Shown one piece after another: positions 45,123 to 54,165 of a DNA stretch of 64,000 bases (within the stretch, counting starts at the first letter, position 1; each line of letters starts with the position of its first letter). The DNA comes from Mycobacterium sp. D16Q13 (GTDB lineage Bacteria; Actinomycetota; Actinomycetes; Mycobacteriales; Mycobacteriaceae), in assembly GCF_002013375.1 (NCBI RefSeq), contig NZ_MAEW01000020.1, positions 1-64,000 on the forward strand, read 5' to 3'. The position numbers were made by a program, and so were the translations under genes. The notes below the pieces were generated by a model that was not told the origin of the DNA, did not search any database, and saw only the letters and a list, made by a program, of their open reading frames with translations.

Positions 45123-46049
45123 TTACCGCATGGCCTGCGGGCCGTCCCATTCGAACGCGGTACCGCTCCGACGGACACCGAGCGGTAGATGTGCCGGGAA
45201 GTGCGCCGTGAGAAGTTGAAGGCCCTCATCGGCGCACCGCCCCAGCAGTGAGCGACGTGCGGCGATGCCCATGAGCGGATCGGCATCCGCGAAAAAGGGC
45301 AGATCTGGAAACTGCGCCTGCATGGGGTGGTGCAGTGCGTCGCCGGCGATGATTACACCGGCGTCTGGGGTGCTGATCTCGATGGCGAGGTGTCCGGGCG
45401 TGTGTCCGGCGGCGTCCAGGGCGGTGATGCGGGTAGCGCCGTGGGTGTGGATCTGATGACCTGGCTGGACAAGAACGTGTGTTGCGTGTTCGAGGACCGG
45501 AAGCACACTGTCCTGATAGACCCAGCCGCCGCCGTCGGTCCACTGCTCCGTCGGAGCCGATTCCCACTGTGTCTGAATGTATTTCAGCTCAGTGGAATCG
45601 AAGAGGTAGGTGGCGTTCGGGAAAGTCGGCCGCCAGGTGCCCTGGGTCAATCGCGTGTTCCACCCGCAATGGTCCAGATGAAGATGGGTGTTGATGACGA
45701 TGTCGACATCGTCGGGATCGAATCCCGCCCGCGTGAGGCGGGTCAGGTAGTCGGTATCGAGCATGTGCAGGTCCAGGAAGAAGGGCCGATTCTTGTGATT
45801 GCCCGAGCAGGTGTCGACGACCACCACCGCATCGCCTAACTCGATGACGTAGTTGTGGATGGAGAAGATCAGCTGGGTACCGTCCTCCGAGACAGCCGTG
45901 GGTGCGTAGGCTGCCCGGGCGAAGGCGAACTGCCCTGCGCTGATGGCCGGATACCAATCACGTGGCGGGATGGGCCACACCGCGCGCTCGGTCAGCTGCG
46001 TGATGGTCGCGTCGCCGACGGTGAAAGTGTTCACAGCCGCGGAAAACAC
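45123..46049 (-). CDS. Metallo-beta-lactamase fold hydrolase
   Basis: This 308-residue protein has the MBL zinc motif THLHLDHCG (His122, His124, Asp126, His127), a later His in DAAGHTPGHL and an Asp in AGDALHHP. The pattern suits a lactonase or related hydrolase of the AttM/AiiA-like group as well as other MBL hydrolases; the substrate is unassigned. The GTG start follows the TetR gene by 23 nt, so the two are co-transcribed. A GTG five codons further on is an alternative start. Confidence 0.85.
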   Translation of the reverse strand: MFSAAVNTFTVGDATITQLTERAVWPIPPRDWYPAISAGQFAFARAAYAPTAVSEDGTQLIFSIHNYVIELGDAVVVVDTCSGNHKNRPFFLDLHMLDTDYLTRLTRAGFDPDDVDIVINTHLHLDHCGWNTRLTQGTWRPTFPNATYLFDSTELKYIQTQWESAPTEQWTDGGGWVYQDSVLPVLEHATHVLVQPGHQIHTHGATRITALDAAGHTPGHLAIEISTPDAGVIIAGDALHHPMQAQFPDLPFFADADPLMGIAARRSLLGRCADEGLQLLTAHFPAHLPLGVRRSGTAFEWDGPQAMR

Positions 46050-46072
46050 TCACCGGTAGGGGCGTATTCCCC

Positions 46073-46714
46073 TCAGGGTGCGATACCGCGGCATACGAGG
46101 TCGGCGGTGGCGCGAACTCTCGCTGCGAGAATGTCCTGGTCGGGTTCATGCCCGTAGCGGGCAAGGATGCCCAGCGGAATCCCGGCCACCGAATCTGCGA
46201 CGGCCTCGATGTCAATATCTGCTCGGACATAACCGGATTCGATGCCATCGCGCAATAGGCCGGCGAGAACCGAAGCCCCGGCGTCGAATACGCGGCAGAA
46301 CTGCGCGGTCATCTCCGCATCCACCGCGGCGCCCTGCTGCAGCATCAAGCGTGACAGACGTGGATCGGCGACCACCATGCCGATATACGCAAGCCCGAGA
46401 TTAACTGCGAAATCATGGAATTCGTCGAGCGACGTGATGCTGCCGGGCAGCGTACGACTGAGAGTTTCGATGGTGCGCTGTGTGGCGTGCTGGACAACAT
46501 GCTCAAGGATGTCGCGCTTGTTGGTGAAGTATCGATAGAACATCGAGTGCCCTGTGCCCAGCCGCTCCGCAATATGCGCGATGGACGTCTGGTGATATCC
46601 GCGTTCGGAGAACTCCGCCAGGGCGGCCTCGACCACCTCTTCTTTGACGAGCTCGCTGCGGCGGGCGCGCTGCCGATCGGCCATCCGGATCGGCGATCCC
46701 GAGGGGTCCACCAT
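46073..46714 (-). CDS. TetR family transcriptional regulator
   Basis: This 213-residue TetR/AcrR regulator has an N-terminal HTH (about 20-65; AEFSERGYHQTSIAHIAERL, then GHSMFYRYFTNKRDIL) and a ligand domain. It is divergent from the membrane protein-P450-ferredoxin genes and upstream of the MBL gene, so it probably controls both arms of the island and itself through the palindromes at 46776-46811. An in-frame ATG at residue 11 (MADRQRARR) is an alternative start. Confidence 0.9.
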   Translation of the reverse strand: MVDPSGSPIRMADRQRARRSELVKEEVVEAALAEFSERGYHQTSIAHIAERLGTGHSMFYRYFTNKRDILEHVVQHATQRTIETLSRTLPGSITSLDEFHDFAVNLGLAYIGMVVADPRLSRLMLQQGAAVDAEMTAQFCRVFDAGASVLAGLLRDGIESGYVRADIDIEAVADSVAGIPLGILARYGHEPDQDILAARVRATADLVCRGIAP

Positions 46715-46775
46715 GCGGCCGAGGATAGCCGACTACCGCGGCACCGGGCCAGCCATGTCCTTCAACGGAATGATT

Positions 46776-46811
46776 TGTCTTGAAATGATTGACTTGTTCT
46801 CAAACAAGACA
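46776..46811. promoter_or_regulatory. Nested inverted repeats, candidate TetR operator
   Basis: Two palindromes share the right half. Outer arms TGTCTTG (46776-46782) and CAAGACA (46805-46811) are perfect; inner arms CTTGTT (46793-46798) and AACAAG (46803-46808) have a 4-nt spacer. They lie in the 141-bp divergent region, 62 bp from the TetR start and 45 bp from the membrane protein start, the usual place for a TetR operator. Confidence 0.6.
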
Positions 46812-46855
46812 CTACTGTCCGAAATGGATCTGTAGGCGGCGGCGAGAGGACACTT

Positions 46856-47704
46856 GTGATCACACGGTTGAGCGCGGGCGCGCAGTGGGGTTTGCCCCCG
46901 GTCATTCATGGCGAGCCGTGGTGGGCGTGGGTAGTTGTCGCCGTACTCGTTGCGTGCCTGGCGATCTCGCTTGTCTGGGTGGCCTGGATGACCTTCCGTG
47001 GGCATGAAGACGCCTTGATGTACTGGCTCATCATGCTCAGCGGGGTGACGATCTTGCCGTACTTCGTCGAGCCATGGCTCGACGTCATCGGCGCCACCAC
47101 CTACATGACCAACGTCCTGCCGTACGTCACCATTGCCGACCGGCCGTTACCGATCTTCGTTCCCCTGGTGTGGGTGGGCACAGCGCCCACAGCGTTGGTG
47201 GTGTACGAGATGATCAAGAAGGGCTGGGCCGCTTGGACGCTCATCGCATTCGCGGTGGTGTTCGGAATTGCCGAGTGCATCGGCGAGATGGTCAACAGTC
47301 ATTTCGGCCTGATGCACTACTACAGCAACAACGCGCTGGTCCTCGGTGTGCCGCTGCCCAGTCTGGTGCAAAACGGCGGATTCTTGGTCATCATTGCCTG
47401 GGCACTCGTCGTTCTACGTCCCCATATGCGCGGATACCGTTGGGCGATGATCCCGTTCGTTGCCCCTGCCGCGTATCTGGCCTACACGATCATCTGTACG
47501 CTGCCGAACTATTTCGCGATTCACCTGGGGCTTGGGCCCGGGCCGTCATGGGCGCTGGCCATCCTGTCTACGGCGCTCAATCTCCTGGCTGTCGTGATGG
47601 TGGCGTACTCGACGACATGTCAGCGCTATCGCGACGAGGTTGGGGCGAGGGTGTTGGGACCGGCGCATGGCGCGCCCGTCAGACAGGCTGTTCCGGCAGC
47701 GTGA
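46856..47704 (+). CDS. Polytopic membrane protein of unknown function
   Basis: This 282-residue protein has about seven hydrophobic segments (about 22-45, 55-70, 98-117, 124-142, 172-190, 200-222, 232-255). No transporter or enzyme signature is recognised. The GTG start is poorly preceded by purines (GGCGGCGAGAGG). It is the first gene of the plus-strand arm, 22 nt before the P450. A role in delivering a P450 substrate or product across the membrane is possible from context only. Confidence 0.75.
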   Translation: MITRLSAGAQWGLPPVIHGEPWWAWVVVAVLVACLAISLVWVAWMTFRGHEDALMYWLIMLSGVTILPYFVEPWLDVIGATTYMTNVLPYVTIADRPLPIFVPLVWVGTAPTALVVYEMIKKGWAAWTLIAFAVVFGIAECIGEMVNSHFGLMHYYSNNALVLGVPLPSLVQNGGFLVIIAWALVVLRPHMRGYRWAMIPFVAPAAYLAYTIICTLPNYFAIHLGLGPGPSWALAILSTALNLLAVVMVAYSTTCQRYRDEVGARVLGPAHGAPVRQAVPAA

Positions 47705-47726
47705 TCGAACTCCGGAAAAGGAACCG

Positions 47727-49343
47727 ATGAACATGCCGCAGCCATCGCTGGACCCGACCCCGGCCGGGGCCTGTCCCATGGAGACGCGCGCCTCCACCCA
47801 AACGCGAAGTCCCGCAGTGGGCCAGGGCCTACCACGCGAACTGGCGGGGCAGTGGGGGCCGCTGCCGATGAACCCGACGGTGCGCGAAGTCAACGAGATC
47901 GGCAGGGCTCAGGGGAGATTCGCGTCTTTGCGGCACGACCCGTGGTGGATGACCCGCGCAGGGATACCGCTGGCATCCAGTGCAGTCCGGGGTGTGGGGA
48001 GCTCTGCGCTGACCCCACCCGGCCCAGTTGGCCGGCCCATGGTGGGCAGTGTCGTGGAGATGCGGCGGGAACCTTTCGAGTTCTTTCGCCGCTGCGCCCG
48101 CTCGTACGGCGATATCTATCGTGTCCCATTTCCGTTGGGCGGCAGCATTGTCGTGGTAAATCATCCGGACTACGCCAGCCAGGTGATGGATGATCCGGTG
48201 GGCCGTTACAGCATGATCGGACCGGGCCAGGCGGCAATGGGCATGATCGGCGCGGCGATTCCGATGTTGGAGGGGGAGAAGTTCCGGCAGCGGCGCCGGA
48301 TGCTCATGCCGATGTTCGGCCGCCGCCACCTGGCACGGGTGGCCGAGGTGATCGCCGACGAGTTTGTCACCCGAGTCGACCGGTGGTCACGGTGGGTCGA
48401 CACCGGCCAGGCGGTGGATCTGCAGCATGCCATCGCGCAGGTCACCTTGCCGGCGTTCCTCCGCGCGATGTTCTCCTCGGCGATTACCGAGCGGGAGATC
48501 CACGAAACCGATGTTGACTTAAGAACTTTCATGTCGCTGATGGCCTCGGTGACGCTGATGAGTCCCCTGCCGCGACTGTTCCCCTTGCCGGGACGGGAAA
48601 CCGCTCCCAGATCCATGTGGCGATTGCGACGCCTGACGAAGCGGCTGATCGAGGAGCGTCGCCGGAATCCTGTCGAGACACCGGACCTGTTGAGCCTGTT
48701 GTTGGAGGCCACCTACGATGACGGAAGTCCCTTGTCCGAACGGGATCTCAGTATGGAACTGATGATCTTGATGGCGGGTGGATATGAAACGGTGGTGGCG
48801 TCGCTGTCGTGGACGCTCGCGCTACTGCTGGCGCACCCCGATCACCTCGGGCGGCTGTACGCAGAGGTCGACTCCTTGCACGGTGCACTTCCAACCCCGG
48901 ACGATCTGTTCAAGTTGTCTTGGGCGAAGGCGTGTTTCGACGAGGGACAGAGACTGCAGGGTCACCCACTCAATCCAAGATTCGCGATGGAGGATGACGT
49001 GATAGGCGGGTACTTCATTCCGCGGCACACCATCGTCGGGCCGTCGCTGTACTCGATGCATCGAGATCCGCGATGGTGGGTGGACCCCGACTCCTACGAC
49101 CCCAACCGATTCATGGACGAGGCGCTCGCCAAGCAACGGCCAAGACTGGCGTTCATGCCATTCGGATCGGGTAGGCACCACTGCCTGGGCACCGGCATGG
49201 CGTACATGAATGCACAGTTCTTGCTGGCAGTCATTTTCCAGAGATATCGTTTGACGCTGCCGAAGGGGTGGAAACCTAAGCACCACTTCAACTTCTCGGT
49301 GACTCTGGACGGCGGACTGCCCGTCACGCTCACGAGGGCGTGA
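47727..49343 (+). CDS. Cytochrome P450
   Basis: This 538-residue P450 has I-helix AGGYETV (A/G-G-x-E-T), an ExxR (EGQR) in KACFDEGQRLQGHP and heme-binding FGSGRHHCLG with Cys486 as thiolate ligand. It is longer than usual (about 400-450) through an N-terminal extension of about 100 residues without a membrane anchor, so it is likely soluble. The ATG follows AAAAGGA; MNMPQPS is the chosen start. Its stop overlaps the ferredoxin start by 4 nt, giving it a dedicated electron donor. The substrate is unknown. Confidence 0.92.
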   Translation: MNMPQPSLDPTPAGACPMETRASTQTRSPAVGQGLPRELAGQWGPLPMNPTVREVNEIGRAQGRFASLRHDPWWMTRAGIPLASSAVRGVGSSALTPPGPVGRPMVGSVVEMRREPFEFFRRCARSYGDIYRVPFPLGGSIVVVNHPDYASQVMDDPVGRYSMIGPGQAAMGMIGAAIPMLEGEKFRQRRRMLMPMFGRRHLARVAEVIADEFVTRVDRWSRWVDTGQAVDLQHAIAQVTLPAFLRAMFSSAITEREIHETDVDLRTFMSLMASVTLMSPLPRLFPLPGRETAPRSMWRLRRLTKRLIEERRRNPVETPDLLSLLLEATYDDGSPLSERDLSMELMILMAGGYETVVASLSWTLALLLAHPDHLGRLYAEVDSLHGALPTPDDLFKLSWAKACFDEGQRLQGHPLNPRFAMEDDVIGGYFIPRHTIVGPSLYSMHRDPRWWVDPDSYDPNRFMDEALAKQRPRLAFMPFGSGRHHCLGTGMAYMNAQFLLAVIFQRYRLTLPKGWKPKHHFNFSVTLDGGLPVTLTRA

Positions 49344-49567
49344 GTATGAGCACGCCCGGTGACGGGTTTACCGTGACCATTGATCAGGATTTATGCATGG
49401 GGTCGGGATATTGCATCGCCCAGCACCCGGAATTGTTCGAGGCGGATGCGGACGGTACTGCCATCCCACGCAGCGCCGGGGCGTTAGGTGCGGATCAGGC
49501 GGAGCAAGCCGCCGCAGCGGCTCACGTCTGCCCGGCGAGCGCCATCGAGGTGCGGCGCGAGAATTAG
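49340..49567 (+). CDS. [3Fe-4S] ferredoxin
   Basis: This 75-residue ferredoxin is of the P450-partner type. CMGSGYC supplies two cysteines with Gly in place of the fourth ligand, and VCPASAI supplies the third, so the cluster is probably 3Fe-4S. The GTG overlaps the P450 stop (GTGA); an ATG two codons later is an alternative. Its TAG overlaps the cwlM TAA tail-to-tail. Confidence 0.93.
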   Translation: MSMSTPGDGFTVTIDQDLCMGSGYCIAQHPELFEADADGTAIPRSAGALGADQAEQAAAAAHVCPASAIEVRREN

Positions 49568-50751
49568 CTTCCGGCGGACAGCTCGTGGGCCAATAATTCG
49601 TCGAAAGTGAATGTGCCCGTGGGTCTGTCGTTCTTGCCGAGTAGGTACACACGTTTGACCGCCGCCAGAATCGACTCGGCGACGACATCGCGGTAGTGCG
49701 CGGCGCTGAGGATGGAGACGTCATTCGGCGAGGTGATGTATCCGATGTCCACCTGCACGGTGGGCATTCGGGTGAGACGCAGCAGGTCCCAGGTGCGGCC
49801 GTGCGCGCGACAGTCACGTAACCCGGTGCGCGCCGCTACTTCTCGCTGAATGAAGTCGGCCAGCATGTGTCCGATGGTGGACACCGAGCCGTGCAGGTTG
49901 CCAAAGTGGTAGGACGCGACGCCGCTGGCCGCGACCGTGGGCTGCGAGTCGAAGCGCAGGCTGATCATCAGATCGGCGCCCACATTGTTGGCGTAGGTGG
50001 CGCGCTCGATGTCGGTGGGGTTGTTCTGGATGGCGCGCGAGATGTAGGTGTCCATCCCGATGGCGGTCATCCGTCCTTCGAGGCGGCTTGCCAAGTCCCA
50101 CAGCATGTCAGCTTCGCTGGTCGGGCCCTCGCGACCGGGCACGATGACGCCGCGGTCGATTCCGCCGAGACCAGGGTCGATCACGATGCGCTTTCCCGAC
50201 AGTTGCGGACCGGCGTTACGGACGTGCTCGGTCTCGCGAATGGCGTGCGCAGATCCACCGGTCACGTGACGGCCCAATAACTGGAAGGAGCGCAGGGTCT
50301 CCGGTCCACAGATACCGTCGGCGGTCATGCCGTACTCGCGCTGGTACGACATGAGTGAGTTGTAGGTCTGCAGGCCGAAGTTGCCGTCGACCAGGCCGGT
50401 GTAGAAGCCCAGATCTTGCAGACGCTTCTGCAGGGTCGCGACATCGTCGCCGTACATGGGCGCCGAGAACTGGTGGAAAAGGGTGCGCGCGCCGAGACGG
50501 TAAGAGGCTTCCTTGAGGGTGCGATAGGTCGCGGCACCGACAATGCCGTCGACCAGCAGGCCGCGGCGCTGCTGGAATGCCCGGACGGCGTCGTCCAACG
50601 TCGCATCGAAGTGGTCGACCACGACGTGCCGGCCGGTCGCCAGGATCTCATCCGGGTCCTCCAGGAACCCGAGTGCGGTGAGCACCTCGCGCACCTCGGT
50701 GACGGCCGGGCCTCGATCGCCGTGGCGAATGTTCGACGCGCCTGTCGTCAT
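49564..50751 (-). CDS. cwlM: Peptidoglycan synthesis regulator CwlM
   Basis: CwlM is an amidase-like protein that, once phosphorylated by PknB, activates MurA; unphosphorylated it binds lipid II flippase-associated partners such as FhaA. The 395-residue protein has two peptidoglycan-binding type-1 repeats (about 8-85 and 95-165) and an amidase_3 domain (about 190-375). The zinc site is degraded: DPGLGG replaces DPGHGG, and the catalytic Glu region reads VDIGYI. There is no signal peptide, so it is cytoplasmic. C-terminal Thr378, Thr380 and Thr382 are candidate PknB sites. The ribosome site is AAAGGCGGAG. Confidence 0.95.
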   Translation of the reverse strand: MTTGASNIRHGDRGPAVTEVREVLTALGFLEDPDEILATGRHVVVDHFDATLDDAVRAFQQRRGLLVDGIVGAATYRTLKEASYRLGARTLFHQFSAPMYGDDVATLQKRLQDLGFYTGLVDGNFGLQTYNSLMSYQREYGMTADGICGPETLRSFQLLGRHVTGGSAHAIRETEHVRNAGPQLSGKRIVIDPGLGGIDRGVIVPGREGPTSEADMLWDLASRLEGRMTAIGMDTYISRAIQNNPTDIERATYANNVGADLMISLRFDSQPTVAASGVASYHFGNLHGSVSTIGHMLADFIQREVAARTGLRDCRAHGRTWDLLRLTRMPTVQVDIGYITSPNDVSILSAAHYRDVVAESILAAVKRVYLLGKNDRPTGTFTFDELLAHELSAGS

Positions 50752-50886
50752 ACTCCGCCTTTCACAAGAAACCGCACGACCATCGAACAGACAGCGGGTG
50801 CCCGTCGTCTGGACCGCAATATTGTCTCAGATGCCTAGGCGATGGGCGAAACTCTCGGCCCTGTCGAGCGTGCGGTGTTGGGCCGG

Positions 50887-51216
50887 TTAGACGACCCCAT
50901 CCAGCTCACGCAGCAACGCCGACTTGCTCTTGGCACCGACGATACGCTTGGTCGCCTCACCATTCTGGAACAGGATCAGCGTCGGGATCGAGGTCACCTG
51001 GAACGCGCGAGCGGTCTCCGGGTTGGCGTCCACGTCCAGCTTGGCGATGGTGAGCGCATCACCGTGGTCCTTAGCGATCTCCTCGAGCACGGGGGCCACC
51101 ATCTTGCAGGGCCCGCACCATGTCGCCCAGAAGTCCACCAGCACGGGCTTGTTGCTGGAGACGACATCCTCCTGGAACGAATCGTCGGTGACGGTAACGG
51201 TCGCGTGGTCGCTCAT
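50887..51216 (-). CDS. trxA: Thioredoxin
   Basis: This 109-residue thioredoxin has the WCGPC active site (about residues 33-37) and cis-Pro SIPTL. It reduces cytoplasmic disulfides with TrxB, encoded 30 nt upstream. In M. tuberculosis this locus is named trxC. Confidence 0.96.
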   Translation of the reverse strand: MSDHATVTVTDDSFQEDVVSSNKPVLVDFWATWCGPCKMVAPVLEEIAKDHGDALTIAKLDVDANPETARAFQVTSIPTLILFQNGEATKRIVGAKSKSALLRELDGVV

Positions 51217-51246
51217 AGTTCTCCTTGTGATCAGTGGCGGTGAGGC

Positions 51247-52224
51247 TTAAGCCTCGATGAGGGTCTGGGAATGCGCCGTCTCGGCAAGCCATCGCTCGGC
51301 GTCAATGGCTGCGGCACAACCACTTCCGGCCGCGGTAACGGCCTGACGATAGGTGCGGTCGACGAGGTCGCCCGCAGCGAACACACCCTCTAGTGAGGTG
51401 TAGGTGCTTCTGTCCCGCACCAGCACGTATCCGTCGGGATCAACATCGACGATGTCACGGACTAGTTCGCTGCGCGGGTCGTGTCCGACCGCGACGAACA
51501 TACCGGTGACAGGCAGCTGCGAGGATTCCCCGGTCACCGCGTTCTCCAGCTTGAGCCCGGTCACTGAATCGGTGCCCTCGACACCGGCGATCTTGGTGTT
51601 GGTGAGGACGTTGATCTTGGGATCCGCGTAAGCGCGCTCCAGCATGATCTTGGAGGCGCGGAACTCGTCGCGGCGGTGGATGAGTGTCACACTGCGGGCA
51701 AACCGTGTGAGGAATGTCGCTTCTTCCATCGCCGAATCGCCGCCGCCGATGACGGCGATGTCCTGATCCTTGAAGAAGAAACCGTCACAGGTGGCACACG
51801 AGCTCACCCCGCGGCCCAGGAGGGCTTCTTCGCCCGGTACACCCAGATACCGCGGTGCGGCGCCCATGGCCAGGATGACGGCCCGGGAACGGTAAACCTC
51901 GCTACCGACGGTGACGGTCTTCACCGGACCTCGCAGGGACACCTCGTCGACGTCCTCGGTGCGCAGGTCGGCGCCGAAGCGGATGGCCTGTTCACGCATC
52001 TGATCCATGAGATCGGGCCCCATGATGCCCTCGCGGAAGCCGGGGTAGTTCTCGACCTCGGTGGTGGTCATCAGTGCACCGCCGAACTGGGTGCCTTCGA
52101 AGACGACCGGTTTCAGCTGGGCACGGGCTGCGTAGACCGCCGCGGTGTAGCCGGCGGGTCCGGAGCCGATGATGATGAGCTCGTGGACGTCCGATTCGGA
52201 CTCGGCCGATACAACCTCCGACAT
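51247..52224 (-). CDS. trxB: Thioredoxin reductase
   Basis: This 325-residue FAD/NADPH flavoprotein has FAD motif GSGPAGYTAAVYAARA, redox-active CATC and NADPH motif GGGDSAMEEA. The start is the ATG of MSEVVSAESE after GAAGGGA. It forms an operon with trxA downstream of sigM, consistent with oxidative-stress control by SigM. Confidence 0.96.
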   Translation of the reverse strand: MSEVVSAESESDVHELIIIGSGPAGYTAAVYAARAQLKPVVFEGTQFGGALMTTTEVENYPGFREGIMGPDLMDQMREQAIRFGADLRTEDVDEVSLRGPVKTVTVGSEVYRSRAVILAMGAAPRYLGVPGEEALLGRGVSSCATCDGFFFKDQDIAVIGGGDSAMEEATFLTRFARSVTLIHRRDEFRASKIMLERAYADPKINVLTNTKIAGVEGTDSVTGLKLENAVTGESSQLPVTGMFVAVGHDPRSELVRDIVDVDPDGYVLVRDRSTYTSLEGVFAAGDLVDRTYRQAVTAAGSGCAAAIDAERWLAETAHSQTLIEA

Positions 52225-52353
52225 GCGGTTCCCTTCTGATCCGATCTGAGTCCCTGTTCCACACAAGGCCCTGCGAGTGCTGAAACAACAGCCTAGAGCG
52301 GGATGTTCCGCACCGGACGGGGCGGTGGGAGATAACGCCGGGCGGGACGGGTT

Positions 52354-53247
52354 CTATCGTTCGGGTGTCGCGCCGATCCGGGTCTGGGCCACCCGCTGCG
52401 GATCGGACTGGGTGCATCCTGGCCGCACGGCCACGGCCAACAGCTCGCCCGGACGTTCGGCCGGCAGCACCATCAGCACCGCGGGACCGTCGATGTCCAG
52501 CGTCTGCGCGCCGAGAACGGGCGTCGAAGCGGAGAAGCCGAGGCCGGTGAGGCAGGAGGCGCGCCGCGAGGCATCTTCAAGATCGCCGAACGCGGGGGTG
52601 CGGCCGACGAGCGCGGTGATTTCGTTGCCGGAGATCGGGAACGATGCCCCACCGAGTGCGCTTTGTGCGGGCAACTCCGGCGCCGCGGGGGCGCCCGTCT
52701 TGGGCGCGATTTGTTGCGATAGCGATGGACCCACGGCGGTGGTGGCCTCGGAGGCACGGTGATTGTTCTGCGCGACCACGGTGATGGTGATGGCAACGCA
52801 GGCGGCGGCCAACCCGGCGCTGGAGTATGCGATCCAGCGACGCTTTGCCGCGGGGCGTCGGCGATGGTCCAGTGGGACCGGGCCGGTCACCAGATTGTGA
52901 CGGGGGTCGACGGGCCGAATGGCATGCGCAGCTACCGCGGGCAACGTCGACTCGGCCGACTCGGCGTGCAACGCGGCAACGATGTTGTCGACGACGGCCC
53001 CGGGCACATCGGGTGCGGGACTCTCCATCCACGCCACCAGGTCGGCACGCACCTGATCTAGGGCGGCGAGCGCCGTGCGTGCGTCCGGATCTTGCTCTGC
53101 CCGTTGCCGAAGTACCTCGGCGTCGCCGGCGTCATAGACGCCGGCTTGCAGGTCGGCCAGGACCTCGAGTGACAGCGGTACCTCGGCGAGGTTCACCATG
53201 TCGAGGTTACCTTCGCTTTCGGGGCTGTCCGGGGTGCTGCTGACCAT
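52354..53247 (-). CDS. rsmA: Anti-sigma-M factor
   Basis: This 297-residue protein has a cytoplasmic N-terminal domain (about 1-135), one membrane segment (about 141-160) and an extracytoplasmic C-terminal domain. The HxxxCxxC zinc anti-sigma motif is absent. Its place directly downstream of sigM (Rv3912 position) and its topology identify it as the SigM anti-sigma factor. An ATG at residue 17 (53199) is an alternative start. Confidence 0.8.
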   Translation of the reverse strand: MVSSTPDSPESEGNLDMVNLAEVPLSLEVLADLQAGVYDAGDAEVLRQRAEQDPDARTALAALDQVRADLVAWMESPAPDVPGAVVDNIVAALHAESAESTLPAVAAHAIRPVDPRHNLVTGPVPLDHRRRPAAKRRWIAYSSAGLAAACVAITITVVAQNNHRASEATTAVGPSLSQQIAPKTGAPAAPELPAQSALGGASFPISGNEITALVGRTPAFGDLEDASRRASCLTGLGFSASTPVLGAQTLDIDGPAVLMVLPAERPGELLAVAVRPGCTQSDPQRVAQTRIGATPER

Positions 53248-53332
53248 TTGAGTTCATTGTTCCCATATCCAGCTACCGCTGGCCACGCCAGTTGCCCAAT
53301 TGGTAGGCGGATCGTGACACGGTGGCACACGG

Positions 53333-53923
53333 CTAGTAGTTGATGGTTTCCGGTTCGACGGAGCCGGCTTTGTCGAGATAGTGCAGGGCCACGGCCAGAC
53401 GTGCGCGTGCTCGCGCACAGCGGCTCTTTACCGTTCCCTCGGGCACACCGAGCAGCTCAGCGGCATCGGCCACCGAGTATCCCTGCATATCGACTGCTAT
53501 GACCGCGGCGCGTTGCTCGGCAGGCAGTCGTAGCAGGGCTTTCTGGATGACGATCGAGGTATCGATATTGGTCGAAGGGTCGTCGAGGGTGTAGACATCC
53601 TCTTCGAGTTCGATCGGGCTGTGCGTCTTGGTGCGACGCAGACGGTCCAGACAGGCGTTCACGACAATGCGATACAGCCAGCTGGTAACGGCGGCGTCAT
53701 TGCGGAAATTGGCGGCCCCGCGGTGCGCGGACAGCATCGCCTCCTGGAGTGCATCGGCAGCATCCTCGGGGGTGCGGCTGGTGGCCCGCGCCAGTCGGTA
53801 GAGCCGACGGTGGTGACGACGGAACAGCTGTTCAAAGGCAGAAGGATCGCCGGCGACATGGGCAGCCAACAACTCGGCGTCCGAGTGCTGAGGAGTCGTG
53901 AGAACCCCCTGAACCATGCTCAC
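53333..53923 (-). CDS. sigM: ECF sigma factor SigM
   Basis: This 196-residue ECF sigma factor has region 2 (about 20-85: FEQLFRRHHRRLYRLARA, EDAADALQEAML) and region 4 (about 125-185: DAAELLGVPEGTVKSRCARA). The GTG start gives VSMVQGVL; an ATG two codons later is possible. No Shine-Dalgarno is evident, so the transcript may be leaderless. It lies directly upstream of its anti-sigma factor. Confidence 0.93.
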   Translation of the reverse strand: MSMVQGVLTTPQHSDAELLAAHVAGDPSAFEQLFRRHHRRLYRLARATSRTPEDAADALQEAMLSAHRGAANFRNDAAVTSWLYRIVVNACLDRLRRTKTHSPIELEEDVYTLDDPSTNIDTSIVIQKALLRLPAEQRAAVIAVDMQGYSVADAAELLGVPEGTVKSRCARARARLAVALHYLDKAGSVEPETINY

Positions 53924-54165
53924 ACGCGCACAGTAATCAAAATGGGGGGTGGCGTCGACCACGAGCCAAACTCATAGCAAACTGCTATACAACTTTCAAC
54001 TATCTGTAGCTGTGATTTGCGTAACTGAACAACATGAACGGCATTTCAGCAGCCAAATTCGAGGTTGCCATCGGGTTTCAACTACCGCGAAAAATATAGG
54101 GCAGAAATTGCGGAGCCGTACTGAAAACCGTTCGGTAACTCCTCGACTGTCAGGCGATCCCGCAG
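53924..54165. promoter_or_regulatory. AT-rich sigM upstream region with palindrome
   Basis: This 242-bp gap between sigM and murJ is more AT-rich than its surroundings (53985-54130). A perfect inverted repeat ATAGCA-AAC-TGCTAT lies at 53974-53988, about 50 bp upstream of the sigM start. It is a candidate control site for sigM. No terminator hairpin for murJ was found. Confidence 0.45.
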
